Below are positions 26,722-35,887 of a stretch of 64,000 nt of DNA, in pieces (position 1 is the stretch's first letter; each line of letters opens with the position of its first letter). The position numbers were made by a program, and so were the translations under genes. The notes beneath the pieces are model-generated. The model was given only the letters and a program-made list of their open reading frames with translations. It did no database searches and was not told where the DNA came from. The DNA is from an uncultured Prevotellaceae bacterium (GTDB taxonomy: Bacteria > Bacteroidota > Bacteroidia > Bacteroidales > Bacteroidaceae): NCBI GenBank assembly GCA_947304115.1, contig CAMZAE010000003.1:1-64000 (forward strand), in the 5' to 3' direction.

Positions 26722-29700
26722 TTAAATATCGTCGAGCATGATGAATGGTGCCCAGAAGTGTGGCTCCGGGTACTCTTCGCGCACAGCCTTCTGTGCCTCC
26801 AAGAAAGCATCGTGCCGCGAAAGCCCTCTGAACAAAGCCTCATAGAAAGATGTCATCATCTTTTGCGTGGCGGCATCGTTGACACTCCAGAGACTCATCA
26901 CCAATGTATGTGCCCCTGCCTTCTTAAAGCCTCGCTGCACACCGAACACACCATCCTCACGCAACACTCCCATGCCTGTTTGACAAGCGGAAAGGACGGT
27001 GAGTTGAAGGTCATGAAGGTTGAGCTGGGCTATCTCCTGAGCCGTAAGAATGCCGTCTTCGATGTCAGAAGGGAAGTCCGACGGCGCTTGCAGCTTGTTA
27101 TTACAGCCAGAAAAGAGCAGTCCGGAATAACTAAGAGGGTCCGTGGACCTTATGGAAGATGCTGAGGGGCTAAGCCAATCAAGTTCCGGGTTGTCCCGTT
27201 CCATAACAGAATATGAGAAGCCGTGGGCTGCAATGTGCAGAAATGAGATGTTGCGGCCACTAAGTTGCTTGAAAGACTCTTCTGTTCCTTCAAATCCTTT
27301 GTAAGTATGGCATTTCTTTCCCGCTTCATAAAATAGGAGTTCTATGTCATCGACTTCTTTCTTTGTGGCAGGCAAATTCCTGACTGAAGTGCCGCGTTCT
27401 GCCATAGCATATATGGCAACGGAATCTTCCATCTCCTGTTCGATGGAAAGTGCCAAGACATAGTCTTCATCGTCCTCCACCTCGTTATTCTTCATATCGT
27501 GGTATTCACGCATCTGGGCAACGGTCATGTTTTCATACTCCAGTCCGCCATAGATAACCGCCTCTCCGTCGCCAAGCGTTTGGGATGTACCGCTGCGCTG
27601 CGCCAGAAGCTTGGTAGAGGAAAGCCTGTAAACGTTCAAAGTATCGGAAATGCGGATGCCGCTGACAGAATCGCATGGCATATACTCAATGCCCCATTGA
27701 TGGAATATGCCGGAGGGGGCAAAATAAATGTCGGTGGCACCATCCAGATTCTTGAGCAGTTCGCCCCAGACAAGTTGGCCCAGCCTGCCGTCATTGTAGA
27801 TTTTGTTTTGATAACCCTTGTCGGTGAGCAACAAACTGAGAGGTGTGCCTATAGGATAACCAAGTCCCTCCACATCGCTGCGAAAAAACAACTGGCATGC
27901 GTGCGGCGCATCCCAGCCGGGACGCAAGATGAGCGCGAGATAGACGTGGTCTGGCTTGTCGTTAAGCGTTACATCTGATTCAACAAACTCTACAGCGGCT
28001 TCATGCGGTTGCAAGGCTCGGCGAACAGAGTCAGAATTCAACTTGAGATTCTGTGTAAAGTCGCCAAACTCCTTACACTTGCGAACAATGTCGTACTCCA
28101 AACGCTTTATCCGGTCCTGCAGTTGTTTGATGCCCCCACCTTCTTTGCCGGCTTGAGAATCGTAGTGTTTCTGCAGTTCGGCACATTTCATTTGCCACTC
28201 GTTGTACTGGCTGAGGAGTTCCTCGTTGCCAGACTTCAAAAGGATGCGCAGGAATTCACTCTCGCTGTTGAGCAGAATACCCTTTGTGAACAACTGCGCA
28301 TTGTAGATGTCAGTCAACAAGCTTGCCGGTGCTATCTCTGGTATAGAGGCAAAGAGAGGTGCCGTCTGGTAAAGATAGTTCTTTTGCTGCCAATAGTATT
28401 CACGCTGTACGGTGGATTGGAAAGAGAAATTGTTGCGCACCAACTCTGTCTGCAACTCAATGGCATCGTGATAATAATGTGCCACGCTATCCATCTGTCC
28501 AAGCTTATGATAGTAAATGGCAAGATTGAAGAGCAATACAACATTGTTGCCATGCTTGGGGCCAAGGATTTTCGTCTGCAGGTTGAGTGCCTCGCGTGTG
28601 AGGTTCACGGCCGTCTCGTAACCTTTGAGATTGTCTTGAACATAGGCACGGGTGCCGAGAGTGCTGGCAAATGTCGTAGAATTTGACATGTTAGATTTGC
28701 GAAGCAATGCAAGCGCCTGGCCGCACACTTCGTCGGCTTGCTCATACTGTCTCTTCTTGCAAAGCATCTTCGCCTTTTGATGCAGTGCATTTGCCTCCTC
28801 TTCAAAGAAATAACTCTCGTGGCTCTTTTTCAAAGTGAGTTCGTTGTACTCTTCCGCACGCTGTAGCTCATCAAGCTTCAGATAATAGTTACTCAAGGCA
28901 TAAAGCATCTGAACTTGCCCTTGTGATTCGCCAAGCGCTTCAAACCGTCGCAACGCACGTTCTCCCCATACCACAGCCTCTTTGTAGATGCCTATTCCGG
29001 CTTTGCCTTTTGCCAGTTCCTCCAACTTCCTGGCGAAGACAAAAGTCGTTGTGTCGGAGGCAGTGTTTATCTGGTTCTCCAATTCCTGCTGGTAATTCTG
29101 CACCAAATCCACCTTCCCAAGCCACACATTGCAGGCATTTATCTGACGTTTGCAAGCCTCATAAACCTTTCCGCCCACGCCGTCATAATTTAGGAGAATT
29201 GGCTCTGCCTGTGTATAATATAAGAGTGCCCTTTCGAATATCTGCAGGTTGAAATTGCAATCACCGGCATTCTTGAGCAGACAGGCATAGTTGCGACTGC
29301 TGGTCTTTCCTTCTTCCTCGTAAATGGCAAACGCTTTATTGGCATGTGTCAGAGCACTCGTATAGTTTCTTGCCAATGCTTCGTATTCAGAAACCAAATA
29401 CAGGAAATCGGCATAAGGAACAGGGTGCTTCTTTTCACCCTCCTTGGCCATCCTCTGTAATAATTTGTCTGCCTTGCGAGTCTCGCCAGACTCAATGTAC
29501 TCATGCACCTTCCATGCTGCAGCAGAAAAGTAACATCTCGTACCCTTTTCCGCTTTTCTTAACGCCTCCTTGTAGCATTTTGCCTTCTCCTCCGCATCTC
29601 CTGGTGCCCCACGAAGATTACAATAGTGCGCCTTCTGGCATAGTGCTGCGGCACAATTTGAGTGATTCTTCGCGTTCCGATAGGCATCGGCTGCTTCCTG

Positions 29701-30111
29701 CATATCTGCTATAGCCTGATTCCTGTTTCTCAGCTTGAAGTAGTATTCTCCGCGTTCAAAGAAAGCATCTCCAATGTGTTCTAAGCTGGGATGCTTGACA
29801 CGCTTGTCAAGCAGCGCATTGATAACTTCGTCCATTATCTTCTGCGCCTTAGAATAGTTACCTTCGGCTGCGGCCTCTTTTGCCTTGACATGTTTGACCT
29901 CGGCATAATGCATGTCATAACGAGAGTTTTCACTGGTACAGGCAGAAAGATAATCGTCGGCTAAGGCAGAAGCTTCTTGCTGCCGTCCTTCCTTTATGGC
30001 CTTGGTGAACTTATTCCAGATTTTGTCCCTTTCGTACTGCTGTCTCTGCACCTGTGCGGAGAGAAGCAGACAGAAAAGTACAAGAGACAAAAAAGACAGG
30101 TGGCGCTTCAT
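26722..30111 (-). CDS. Exported TPR-CHAT protein (caspase-like protease domain)
   Basis: A 1129-residue protein with a signal peptide (MKRHLSFLSLVLFCLLLSAQ). Residues about 30-620 are helical repeats of TPR type (NYSKAQKIMDEVINALLDKR, NYTSALTHANKAFAIYEEEGK, and others), and a coiled linker follows (about 640-720). The C-terminal 300 residues are a CHAT domain: LHIAAHG with His963 and LTVLSACQTGMG with Cys1043 form the expected His-Cys dyad of clan CD peptidases, and the end VNDAATQKMMTSFYEALFRGLSRHDAFLEAQKAVRE is typical. The export signal places the protease in the periplasm or outside. It lies 3 bases after the small exported gene and completes the CHASE2-CHAT cluster. The substrate is unknown. 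Confidence 0.88.
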   Translation of the reverse strand: MKRHLSFLSLVLFCLLLSAQVQRQQYERDKIWNKFTKAIKEGRQQEASALADDYLSACTSENSRYDMHYAEVKHVKAKEAAAEGNYSKAQKIMDEVINALLDKRVKHPSLEHIGDAFFERGEYYFKLRNRNQAIADMQEAADAYRNAKNHSNCAAALCQKAHYCNLRGAPGDAEEKAKCYKEALRKAEKGTRCYFSAAAWKVHEYIESGETRKADKLLQRMAKEGEKKHPVPYADFLYLVSEYEALARNYTSALTHANKAFAIYEEEGKTSSRNYACLLKNAGDCNFNLQIFERALLYYTQAEPILLNYDGVGGKVYEACKRQINACNVWLGKVDLVQNYQQELENQINTASDTTTFVFARKLEELAKGKAGIGIYKEAVVWGERALRRFEALGESQGQVQMLYALSNYYLKLDELQRAEEYNELTLKKSHESYFFEEEANALHQKAKMLCKKRQYEQADEVCGQALALLRKSNMSNSTTFASTLGTRAYVQDNLKGYETAVNLTREALNLQTKILGPKHGNNVVLLFNLAIYYHKLGQMDSVAHYYHDAIELQTELVRNNFSFQSTVQREYYWQQKNYLYQTAPLFASIPEIAPASLLTDIYNAQLFTKGILLNSESEFLRILLKSGNEELLSQYNEWQMKCAELQKHYDSQAGKEGGGIKQLQDRIKRLEYDIVRKCKEFGDFTQNLKLNSDSVRRALQPHEAAVEFVESDVTLNDKPDHVYLALILRPGWDAPHACQLFFRSDVEGLGYPIGTPLSLLLTDKGYQNKIYNDGRLGQLVWGELLKNLDGATDIYFAPSGIFHQWGIEYMPCDSVSGIRISDTLNVYRLSSTKLLAQRSGTSQTLGDGEAVIYGGLEYENMTVAQMREYHDMKNNEVEDDEDYVLALSIEQEMEDSVAIYAMAERGTSVRNLPATKKEVDDIELLFYEAGKKCHTYKGFEGTEESFKQLSGRNISFLHIAAHGFSYSVMERDNPELDWLSPSASSIRSTDPLSYSGLLFSGCNNKLQAPSDFPSDIEDGILTAQEIAQLNLHDLQLTVLSACQTGMGVLREDGVFGVQRGFKKAGAHTLVMSLWSVNDAATQKMMTSFYEALFRGLSRHDAFLEAQKAVREEYPEPHFWAPFIMLDDI

Positions 30112-30114
30112 CTC

Positions 30115-30552
30115 TTATTCTTCACAAGCTTTGATGGAGTCTATATTGACATGTATTTCCCTGTCGATGGTGGCTTGACCGTCAGGTAAATTGTCGCTTG
30201 AGGTGACAAGCTTGATAATGCCCTTAAAGGCTTTTTCGGGTACATTTTTCTTACGGCTGTTGTTCAGCAATTCTGCCAAGGAGAAGGTGCCAGCCTGCAA
30301 AATGGTGTACTGGCGCATCCTGGCCTCGCTGTAAACAACCAGTCGGCCTTTCTCTGGGATAGTGAGCATGGCGCAGAGTGGCAACTCGTCACCAGGAGTG
30401 ACAGCCAGTTTCTTTTTACCTTGATAAAGGATGACAGACTTGCTGACTTCACCTACGAGGAATTTCTCTTTTGGCGGATTCTGACCAAACATGTTGGCTG
30501 CGCATGCGAACAGCAGAACTAAAATAGAACTTTTAAGATTTGTGAGTTTCAT
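30115..30552 (-). CDS. Small exported protein between CHASE2 and CHAT genes
   Basis: A 145-residue protein (start MKLTNLKSSILVLLFACAANMFGQ, signal peptide cut near residue 24). An in-frame ATG seven codons earlier at 30573 is possible but gives a poorer signal. The mature part starts with a beta-rich segment (VSKSVILYQGKKKLAVTPGDELPL... LTIPEKGRLVVYSEA) that recalls FecR-like or SH3-like folds at low similarity. I do not recognise a family. Its tight placement between the CHASE2 and CHAT genes suggests a linker or partner role in the envelope. Confidence 0.65.
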   Translation of the reverse strand: MKLTNLKSSILVLLFACAANMFGQNPPKEKFLVGEVSKSVILYQGKKKLAVTPGDELPLCAMLTIPEKGRLVVYSEARMRQYTILQAGTFSLAELLNNSRKKNVPEKAFKGIIKLVTSSDNLPDGQATIDREIHVNIDSIKACEE

Positions 30553-30603
30553 ATTGAAAAGCTTTTTAATCAATATATATATAATATGTCAAAAGGATGG
30601 TTG

Positions 30604-31761
30604 TTATTGTTTGAAAAGTCCTTTTGTGTGCTTGATAAAGATTCGGACGAGGTCGCCGGACGTGGTGGTAAGGGCCATTACCGACAGCGTAGGCGTAAGG
30701 TCGAAGTTGAAGTGCCACTTGACAAAGAGCCAGAAGGCAATGATGATATATATTGTCATAAAGGCAAAGACCACGAGCGAGGTGACGAGCGTGGTACGCA
30801 ACAGGTCGCTTACCAATCCGTCTTTCCTCGCGAGGACCATTTCCTTGTAACTCATAATGCAGCAGACGGCTATATAAGCAAGCAAGAATGTCAACACCCA
30901 GAAAGGCCTTCCCGTACAATCGTTTTGCTGCCTCGTCTCAAGCATCGTCTTCATTGCATAGCACAACACATTTATGCCATGCATCTGTCCTAACGGCGTG
31001 TACAACACATCAACGCTTTCATAGGCACCTCCGAACATGACGATGTGTCCGGTAATGTATTGGGCATAGTGTTGTATGGAATCATATGGTATGGTACGGA
31101 AGACTGTAGGCTCATAATTGATTGGTTGTTTGGGGTGGTTTTGATAGTCGAATGGCTCGCCCTGAACCACTTCCATCATACGTGCGATGACAGAGGGGTA
31201 CTTCTTGCCACGCATTTCGAGACAGAGGGGTATGTCGCGTATCATGCTGCGGTCAACATTGACAAAGCCTTCCTTCACTCCCAAATCTGACGCGAAGAAA
31301 GAGTGTACATCTCGTGTAAACTCTTTCTTTTCGCGATCAGGATCCATCATCTTGAATGAGAATACGGCATTGGAGAGTGTCGCAACCACGTTGAAGAGAT
31401 GAGCGTCTCCAACGGGTTCCTTCGGGTACTCGAAGACGACATCTATATCTATCGCTGCGGGTTCAAGCGCATCAATCTCCTCAAGTACTGTGGCTATGGC
31501 GTCACGGTCGTGCAGTCGGGTTATGTCCACAATGACGATGGTGCCGCAGGTGTCTGCAGGTGTTGCCTGCATCATGTCGTAGAAGATGTCTGTGGTGGAA
31601 AAGCCCTTCATTGCCTGCGCCACAGGATTGAAGACATCAAAGTGGAGAGCTATGGCACGAAAGAAGGCAAGCAACGCGAATGCCAATAGCGTAGCAGCCA
31701 CCCGCCTCGGGCAGAAGGTGGTTTTCAATACCGTGAAAAAGATATTCTTGACTCGTTGCAT
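30604..31761 (-). CDS. CHASE2-domain membrane protein without an output domain
   Basis: A 385-residue protein. One transmembrane segment lies at about residues 20-40, then a periplasmic domain of CHASE2 type (TIVIVDITRLHDRDAIATVLEEIDALEPAAIDIDVVF...IPLCLEMRGKKYPSVIARM...GHIVMFGGAY) and two to three C-terminal membrane helices (about 285-365). CHASE2 domains normally sense unknown signals for attached kinases, cyclases or CHAT domains. Here the protein ends after the helices with TKGLFKQ, so any output must come from partner proteins. It is followed, 31 bases after its stop codon (52 to the preferred ATG), by the small exported gene, then by TPR-CHAT. Confidence 0.78.
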   Translation of the reverse strand: MQRVKNIFFTVLKTTFCPRRVAATLLAFALLAFFRAIALHFDVFNPVAQAMKGFSTTDIFYDMMQATPADTCGTIVIVDITRLHDRDAIATVLEEIDALEPAAIDIDVVFEYPKEPVGDAHLFNVVATLSNAVFSFKMMDPDREKKEFTRDVHSFFASDLGVKEGFVNVDRSMIRDIPLCLEMRGKKYPSVIARMMEVVQGEPFDYQNHPKQPINYEPTVFRTIPYDSIQHYAQYITGHIVMFGGAYESVDVLYTPLGQMHGINVLCYAMKTMLETRQQNDCTGRPFWVLTFLLAYIAVCCIMSYKEMVLARKDGLVSDLLRTTLVTSLVVFAFMTIYIIIAFWLFVKWHFNFDLTPTLSVMALTTTSGDLVRIFIKHTKGLFKQ

Positions 31762-31770
31762 AGATAACTA

Positions 31771-32946
31771 TTACTCCTCACCTTCGGCAATCATGATGGT
31801 GACACGGTTCTGGTCGTTGTTGTTCGGATAGGGCTGTATTGTGTCGCCCTTCGAGTCTGTTGTGATGCGGCTTGGCTCGATGCCAAACTTCTTCGTCAGG
31901 AGTTTCGTGACAGACTCGGCACGCTCTCTTGCAAATCGTGCATTGTTTTCAGAAGTGCCTGTGCCCTTGTCTGCATATCCCGTCACAACGACTTTGGCTG
32001 AAGGATGTGCCTTGAGCCAGTCTGCCATCTCCTTAACCTTTGGCATTTCCACGGAAGAAACTTCTGTCTGGCGAATCGTGAAGAACACATCGCGGCGGTT
32101 GTTGATCTTTGTCAAGACAGCAGGAGGAGTTGGCTCTGGTTCTTGGATTGCAGGGAGGACTTCATTGTTCTTGGTAATTCCCACGTTAGTGTTGGCAATC
32201 GATGCGTCTGTGGTCATGTCGGAGATGTCGGAACCGCCGGAAGTGTCAGAATCCTTGTGGGAGCCTTTGACCTTGTGGGGCAGGCCGAACTTGTATGTCA
32301 AACCTACTTGGGCCGTAAGCTGCCAGTCATCGCCGCCGTTGTATTGGCTATTATAATGATCGCTGAGGCTGTTGGCATCCACTTCGAGATTAACGCTCCA
32401 GTTGCGGGCGACCTTCACATCAAACATGGCACCGACACGGAAGTTGTGGCTCAAACGACTTCTGCAGTCGCGTGTTGAGACGAACTGATTCAAGGCTGGC
32501 ACCTCCTCGTTGTCCCATGCATAATTGATACCTACACCGCCGATAAGGAACACGTTTATCGGATTGTATTTCCTTTTTGACAGGAGATTGACCATGTTTA
32601 TCATAAGGTCAAGGTCTGAGGTCGCATACTTGTACTTGTATTTGACACCTGCGCCGTTGCTGCATATGGCATTTTTATTCCAAATGCCATTAACATGCAA
32701 CCTTGCGCCTACTACGGGTGTGAACTGCACACCTACATAAACGCTTCCGGTAGGCGTGCCCAGCTTCCACATGTTGTAATCTGTGAGAGTGGTCTGGCCA
32801 CCTCCCTGTAAGCCGATAAAGGCATAAGGATAGGGAACATAGTTTTCCGGTGCTTCCTCTGCACGCAAGGAGAAAGCTGTTGTGAGCAGCATTGCCGTCA
32901 GCACTGCCATCAGTCGTGTTTGAACACGTGTCATCATTGTTTTCAT
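31771..32946 (-). CDS. OmpA-family outer-membrane protein
   Basis: A 391-residue protein with a signal peptide (cleavage after LRA, near residue 29). Residues 40-230 form an outer-membrane beta-barrel-like part (alternating aromatic strands, ending LTAQVGLTYKFGL). A linker rich in Asp and Thr follows. The C-terminal OmpA domain (about 275-388) has VVVTGYADKGTGTSENNARFARERAESVTKLL and NDQNRVTIMI, which bind peptidoglycan. It precedes the CHASE2 gene by 9 bases and follows rfbB by 23 bases. It probably heads the CHASE2-CHAT cluster. Confidence 0.85.
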   Translation of the reverse strand: MKTMMTRVQTRLMAVLTAMLLTTAFSLRAEEAPENYVPYPYAFIGLQGGGQTTLTDYNMWKLGTPTGSVYVGVQFTPVVGARLHVNGIWNKNAICSNGAGVKYKYKYATSDLDLMINMVNLLSKRKYNPINVFLIGGVGINYAWDNEEVPALNQFVSTRDCRSRLSHNFRVGAMFDVKVARNWSVNLEVDANSLSDHYNSQYNGGDDWQLTAQVGLTYKFGLPHKVKGSHKDSDTSGGSDISDMTTDASIANTNVGITKNNEVLPAIQEPEPTPPAVLTKINNRRDVFFTIRQTEVSSVEMPKVKEMADWLKAHPSAKVVVTGYADKGTGTSENNARFARERAESVTKLLTKKFGIEPSRITTDSKGDTIQPYPNNNDQNRVTIMIAEGEE

Positions 32947-32969
32947 ATTTATTTGTTTTTATGTTTTAT

Positions 32970-34106
32970 TTATCGGTTTTTGTACATGTCGTCGTAGTAC
33001 TTCTCGTAGTCGCCGCTGGTGATGTTGTCCATCCACGCTTCGTTGTCGAGATACCACTTGACGGTCTTTTCAATGCCTTCCTCGAACTGCAGCGAGGGTT
33101 CCCAGCCGAGTTCCTTCTGCAGCTTTGTGGAGTCGATGGCATAGCGGGCGTCGTGACCGAGGCGGTCGGTGACGTAAGTGATTAGGTCGAGGTCGGCTCC
33201 TTCGGGACGGCCAAGGATGCGGTCAACGGTCTTGATGACTGTCTTGATGATATCAATGTTCTTCCATTCGTTGAAGCCGCCTATGTTATAGGTCTCGGCA
33301 ATGGTGCCGCGATGGAAGATGGTGTCGATGGCACGAGCGTGGTCCTCAACGTAGAGCCAGTCGCGCACGTTCTCGCCCTTTCCATAGACGGGGAGCGGTT
33401 TGCGATGGCGTATGTTGTTGATGAAGAGCGGTATCAGCTTTTCGGGGAACTGATAAGGCCCGTAGTTGTTCGAGCAGTTTGTGACGATGGTAGGCATTCC
33501 GTAGGTGTCGTGGTAGGCACGGACGAAGTGGTCGCTGGAAGCCTTGCTTGCAGAATAAGGACTATGGGGATTGTACTTCGTGGTTTCATAGAAGAAGTCC
33601 TTGCCGTATGCCAGGTGGTGCTCTGAACTGCTGGCTGTCGTGGTGAATGGCGGCTCGATGCCTTCGGGATTGGTCATTTCAAGTGCACCATACACTTCAT
33701 CGGTCGAAATGTGATAGAAGCGTTTGCCCTCGTACTTCTCCGGCAGGCTTTCCCAATAGAGCTTGGCAGCCTGCAGAAGGGAGAGTGTGCCCATGACGTT
33801 GGTGCGGGCGAAAGTGAAGGGGTCCTTGATGCTGCGGTCCACATGGCTCTCTGCCGCCAGGTGGATGATGCCGTCTATCTTCTCGTCCTGCATCAGCTTG
33901 TAGAAGGCATCGAAGTCACAAATGTCCATCTTCACGAACTTATAGTTGGGCTTGTCCTCGATGTCCTTCAGGTTCGCGAGGTTGCCGGCATAGGTCAACT
34001 TGTCGAGGTTGATGATGTTGTACTCAGGGTATTTGTTGACGAAGAGCCGCACAACGTGGCTTCCGATAAAGCCGGCTCCGCCGGTAATGACTATGTTACG
34101 TCCCAT
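32970..34106 (-). CDS. rfbB: dTDP-glucose 4,6-dehydratase
   Basis: A 378-residue short-chain dehydrogenase converting dTDP-glucose to dTDP-4-keto-6-deoxyglucose. NAD binding is by ITGGAGFIGSHVV (residues 6-18), the catalytic triad includes STDEVYG and YSASKASSDHFV (Tyr-x-x-x-Lys), and the substrate region is NNYGPYQFPEKLIP. It follows rfbC by 64 bases; a family E 7-base-period repeat lies 2 bases before its start. Confidence 0.96.
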   Translation of the reverse strand: MGRNIVITGGAGFIGSHVVRLFVNKYPEYNIINLDKLTYAGNLANLKDIEDKPNYKFVKMDICDFDAFYKLMQDEKIDGIIHLAAESHVDRSIKDPFTFARTNVMGTLSLLQAAKLYWESLPEKYEGKRFYHISTDEVYGALEMTNPEGIEPPFTTTASSSEHHLAYGKDFFYETTKYNPHSPYSASKASSDHFVRAYHDTYGMPTIVTNCSNNYGPYQFPEKLIPLFINNIRHRKPLPVYGKGENVRDWLYVEDHARAIDTIFHRGTIAETYNIGGFNEWKNIDIIKTVIKTVDRILGRPEGADLDLITYVTDRLGHDARYAIDSTKLQKELGWEPSLQFEEGIEKTVKWYLDNEAWMDNITSGDYEKYYDDMYKNR

Positions 34107-34107
34107 T

Positions 34108-34168
34108 ATTTACGATTTAACGATTTAGAAATTACTATTTATTTACGATTTGGTCATTTAGCAATTAG
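34108..34168 (-). repeat. 7-base-period leader repeat, family E, before rfbB
   Basis: Plus-strand ATTTACG, ATTTAAC, GATTTAG, AAATTAC, TATTTAT and further AT-rich units between rfbC and rfbB. In the mRNA sense it reads AAATCGTTAAATCGTAAAT, 2 bases before the start codon. Confidence 0.8.
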
Positions 34169-34170
34169 AG

Positions 34171-34725
34171 TCATGCCGTGAATGGCGTTTCAAATTCTTT
34201 GAGCAGAGCGTGTTTTGTGTCCTTCTCGCTGAGGATGGCTTTGTCTGTTGGGATGCGCCAGTCGATGCCAAGGCTCTCGTCGAGGATGCTGATGCCTGCG
34301 TCGGCTTCGGGATGATAGAACTCGTCGCACTTGTACTGGAAGACGGCCGTCTCGCTCAGCACGGCAAAGCCATGGGCAAAGCCTTTCGGGATGAAGAACT
34401 GCCGGTGATTGTCCTCTGTCAGCTCCACTGCGACGTGCTGTCCGTAGGTCGGCGAGCCTTTTCTAATATCAACGGCCACATCGAGCACTGCGCCTTTCAC
34501 GCAGCGGACGAGCTTGCTCTGCGTGTAGGGCGGACGCTGGAAATGCAGGCCGCGCATCACGCCATACGATGACATGCTCTCGTTGTCCTGTACGAAATTG
34601 ATAGGGCACACCTTCTCCTCGAACTCCCTCTGCGAGAAGGACTCGAAGAAGTAGCCACGGGCATCCTTGAACACCTTGGGTTCTATGATTACTAAGCCTT
34701 CTATGGCTGTCTTGATTACTTCCAT
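34171..34725 (-). CDS. rfbC: dTDP-4-dehydrorhamnose 3,5-epimerase
   Basis: A 184-residue cupin epimerase of normal length. Family marks are FKDARGYFFESFSQ, MRGLHFQRPPYTQSKLVRC with the catalytic His, VAVELTEDNHRQFFIPKGFAHGF and the catalytic Tyr in YKCDEFYHPEADAGI. Second enzyme step of dTDP-rhamnose synthesis after RfbB; the product is reduced by RfbD encoded 15 bases upstream. Confidence 0.95.
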   Translation of the reverse strand: MEVIKTAIEGLVIIEPKVFKDARGYFFESFSQREFEEKVCPINFVQDNESMSSYGVMRGLHFQRPPYTQSKLVRCVKGAVLDVAVDIRKGSPTYGQHVAVELTEDNHRQFFIPKGFAHGFAVLSETAVFQYKCDEFYHPEADAGISILDESLGIDWRIPTDKAILSEKDTKHALLKEFETPFTA

Positions 34726-34740
34726 ATTTCTTTTCTTCTG

Positions 34741-35724
34741 TTATGGGGCAAGGGGCGAGGAGCAAGGGGCAAGAGGATTGTTTGGGCAGATTGTATTCTC
34801 TCGCTCCCTGCCTCTTGCTCCTTGCCCCTTTATATTTGCTATGCACTTCTCTAAAGAGTCAACCCAATAGGGCACTTCCACGCCAAAGGTTTCGCGGATG
34901 CTGCGCTTGTCAAGCACGGAATAGGCGGGACGCTTCACGGGGCTTGGATACTCGCTTGAGTAGCAGGGCTGAATGTCGCAATCCTTGTGCCCTGCGATGC
35001 GGGCAATCATCTGTGTGAAGTCGTACCAAGAGCAGACGCCTTCATTGGAGAAGTGGTAGATGCCTTGTACGGGCTTCTTGAGGATGACTTGGATGGCGCG
35101 TGCCAGGTCGAGGGCATACGTCGGCGTGCCGCACTGGTCGAACACGACCTTGAGTTGTGGCTTGGTGGCTGTGAGCTGGAGCATTGTCTTGCAGAAGTTC
35201 TTGCCGAACTCGCTGTAAAGCCATGCCGTGCGGATGATGATGAAGCCCCCCTCTGACTCCCCCGAGGGGGAGAAAACATTCTTGATGCGTTCCTCTCCCT
35301 GTTTCTTTGTCTCCCCATACACGCCTGTCGGTGTTCCCTTTTGGTCGGGACGGCAGGGGGTGTTGTACGGCTCTGCGCCAAAGACGTAATCGGTGGAGAT
35401 TTGTACGAGCCAGCCGCCCACTTCCTTCATCGCCTTTGCCAGGTTCTCCGGCGCAGTGGCGTTAAGTTTCTCGACCAAAGCACGGTTCTCGGGAGCCTCG
35501 GCAGCATCGACGTTTGTCCAGGCGGCGCAGTTCACGATGGCCTGCACGTCATACGCCTTCACCATAGCCCGAACAGCCTCCAGGTCGGTGATGTCCAAAT
35601 AGGTGGTTTCAACACCTTCCTGCTGGCTCACATCTGTGAAGACATAACTGTCTGACGAGCCTTTTGCGACGATGCGCATCTCGTTACCCAACTGCCCGTT
35701 TGCACCTGTTACAAGTATATTCAT
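34741..35724 (-). CDS. rfbD: dTDP-4-dehydrorhamnose reductase with repeat-encoded insert and tail
   Basis: A 327-residue reductase making dTDP-L-rhamnose. The start MNILVTGANGQLGNEMR at 35724 carries the NAD(P) motif; ten further upstream codons are open but lie across the promoter. Other marks are ISTDYVFG and YGETKKQGE (Tyr-x-x-x-Lys). A family B palindrome encodes FSPSGESEGG in the loop before FIIIRTAWLYS, and a family A repeat encodes the last 29 residues (GQGARGRERENTICPNNPLA...), beyond the normal end near SLEKCIANI. rfbA, usually the neighbour, is absent from the window. Confidence 0.94.
   Translation of the reverse strand: MNILVTGANGQLGNEMRIVAKGSSDSYVFTDVSQQEGVETTYLDITDLEAVRAMVKAYDVQAIVNCAAWTNVDAAEAPENRALVEKLNATAPENLAKAMKEVGGWLVQISTDYVFGAEPYNTPCRPDQKGTPTGVYGETKKQGEERIKNVFSPSGESEGGFIIIRTAWLYSEFGKNFCKTMLQLTATKPQLKVVFDQCGTPTYALDLARAIQVILKKPVQGIYHFSNEGVCSWYDFTQMIARIAGHKDCDIQPCYSSEYPSPVKRPAYSVLDKRSIRETFGVEVPYWVDSLEKCIANIKGQGARGRERENTICPNNPLAPCSSPLAP
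34744..34832 (-). repeat. Family A palindromic repeat at the 3' end of rfbD
   Basis: Arms GGGGCAAGGGGCGAGGAGCA and its near complement CCTCTTGCTCCTTGCCCC flank an AT-richer middle. It encodes the C-terminal tail of RfbD, and the stop codon lies at its edge. Confidence 0.85.
35244..35275 (-). repeat. Family B palindrome inside rfbD
   Basis: AGCCCCCCTCTGACTCCC with CCGAGGGGGAG. Translated in frame as FSPSGESEGG in a loop. Confidence 0.7.
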
Positions 35725-35751
35725 TCCGGCTAATACATTCTGTTCCGCGTA

Positions 35752-35759
35752 CAAAGATA
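35752..35759 (-). promoter_or_regulatory. -7 promoter element TATCTTTG for rfbD
   Basis: Minus-strand TATCTTTG, 27 bases before the preferred rfbD start. It lies across the first codons of the longer open frame, which supports the shorter start. Confidence 0.55.
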
Positions 35760-35887
35760 GTTAAAAATAATTAAACAATATGCCAAAAGCCTTTTTTTTT
35801 TGCTTTGTCTGCATAAGAATAGTAAAAACAAAACTCAAAGGCAGCAAAAAAGACATAGAGCAAAAAACGGGCAAAGCAGACAAAATC

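Noticed and set aside
26722..30111. Type III-E CRISPR-associated TPR-CHAT (Craspase) protease
   Set aside because: The protein has a signal peptide, there is no gRAMP or cas gene, and the neighbours are envelope proteins.
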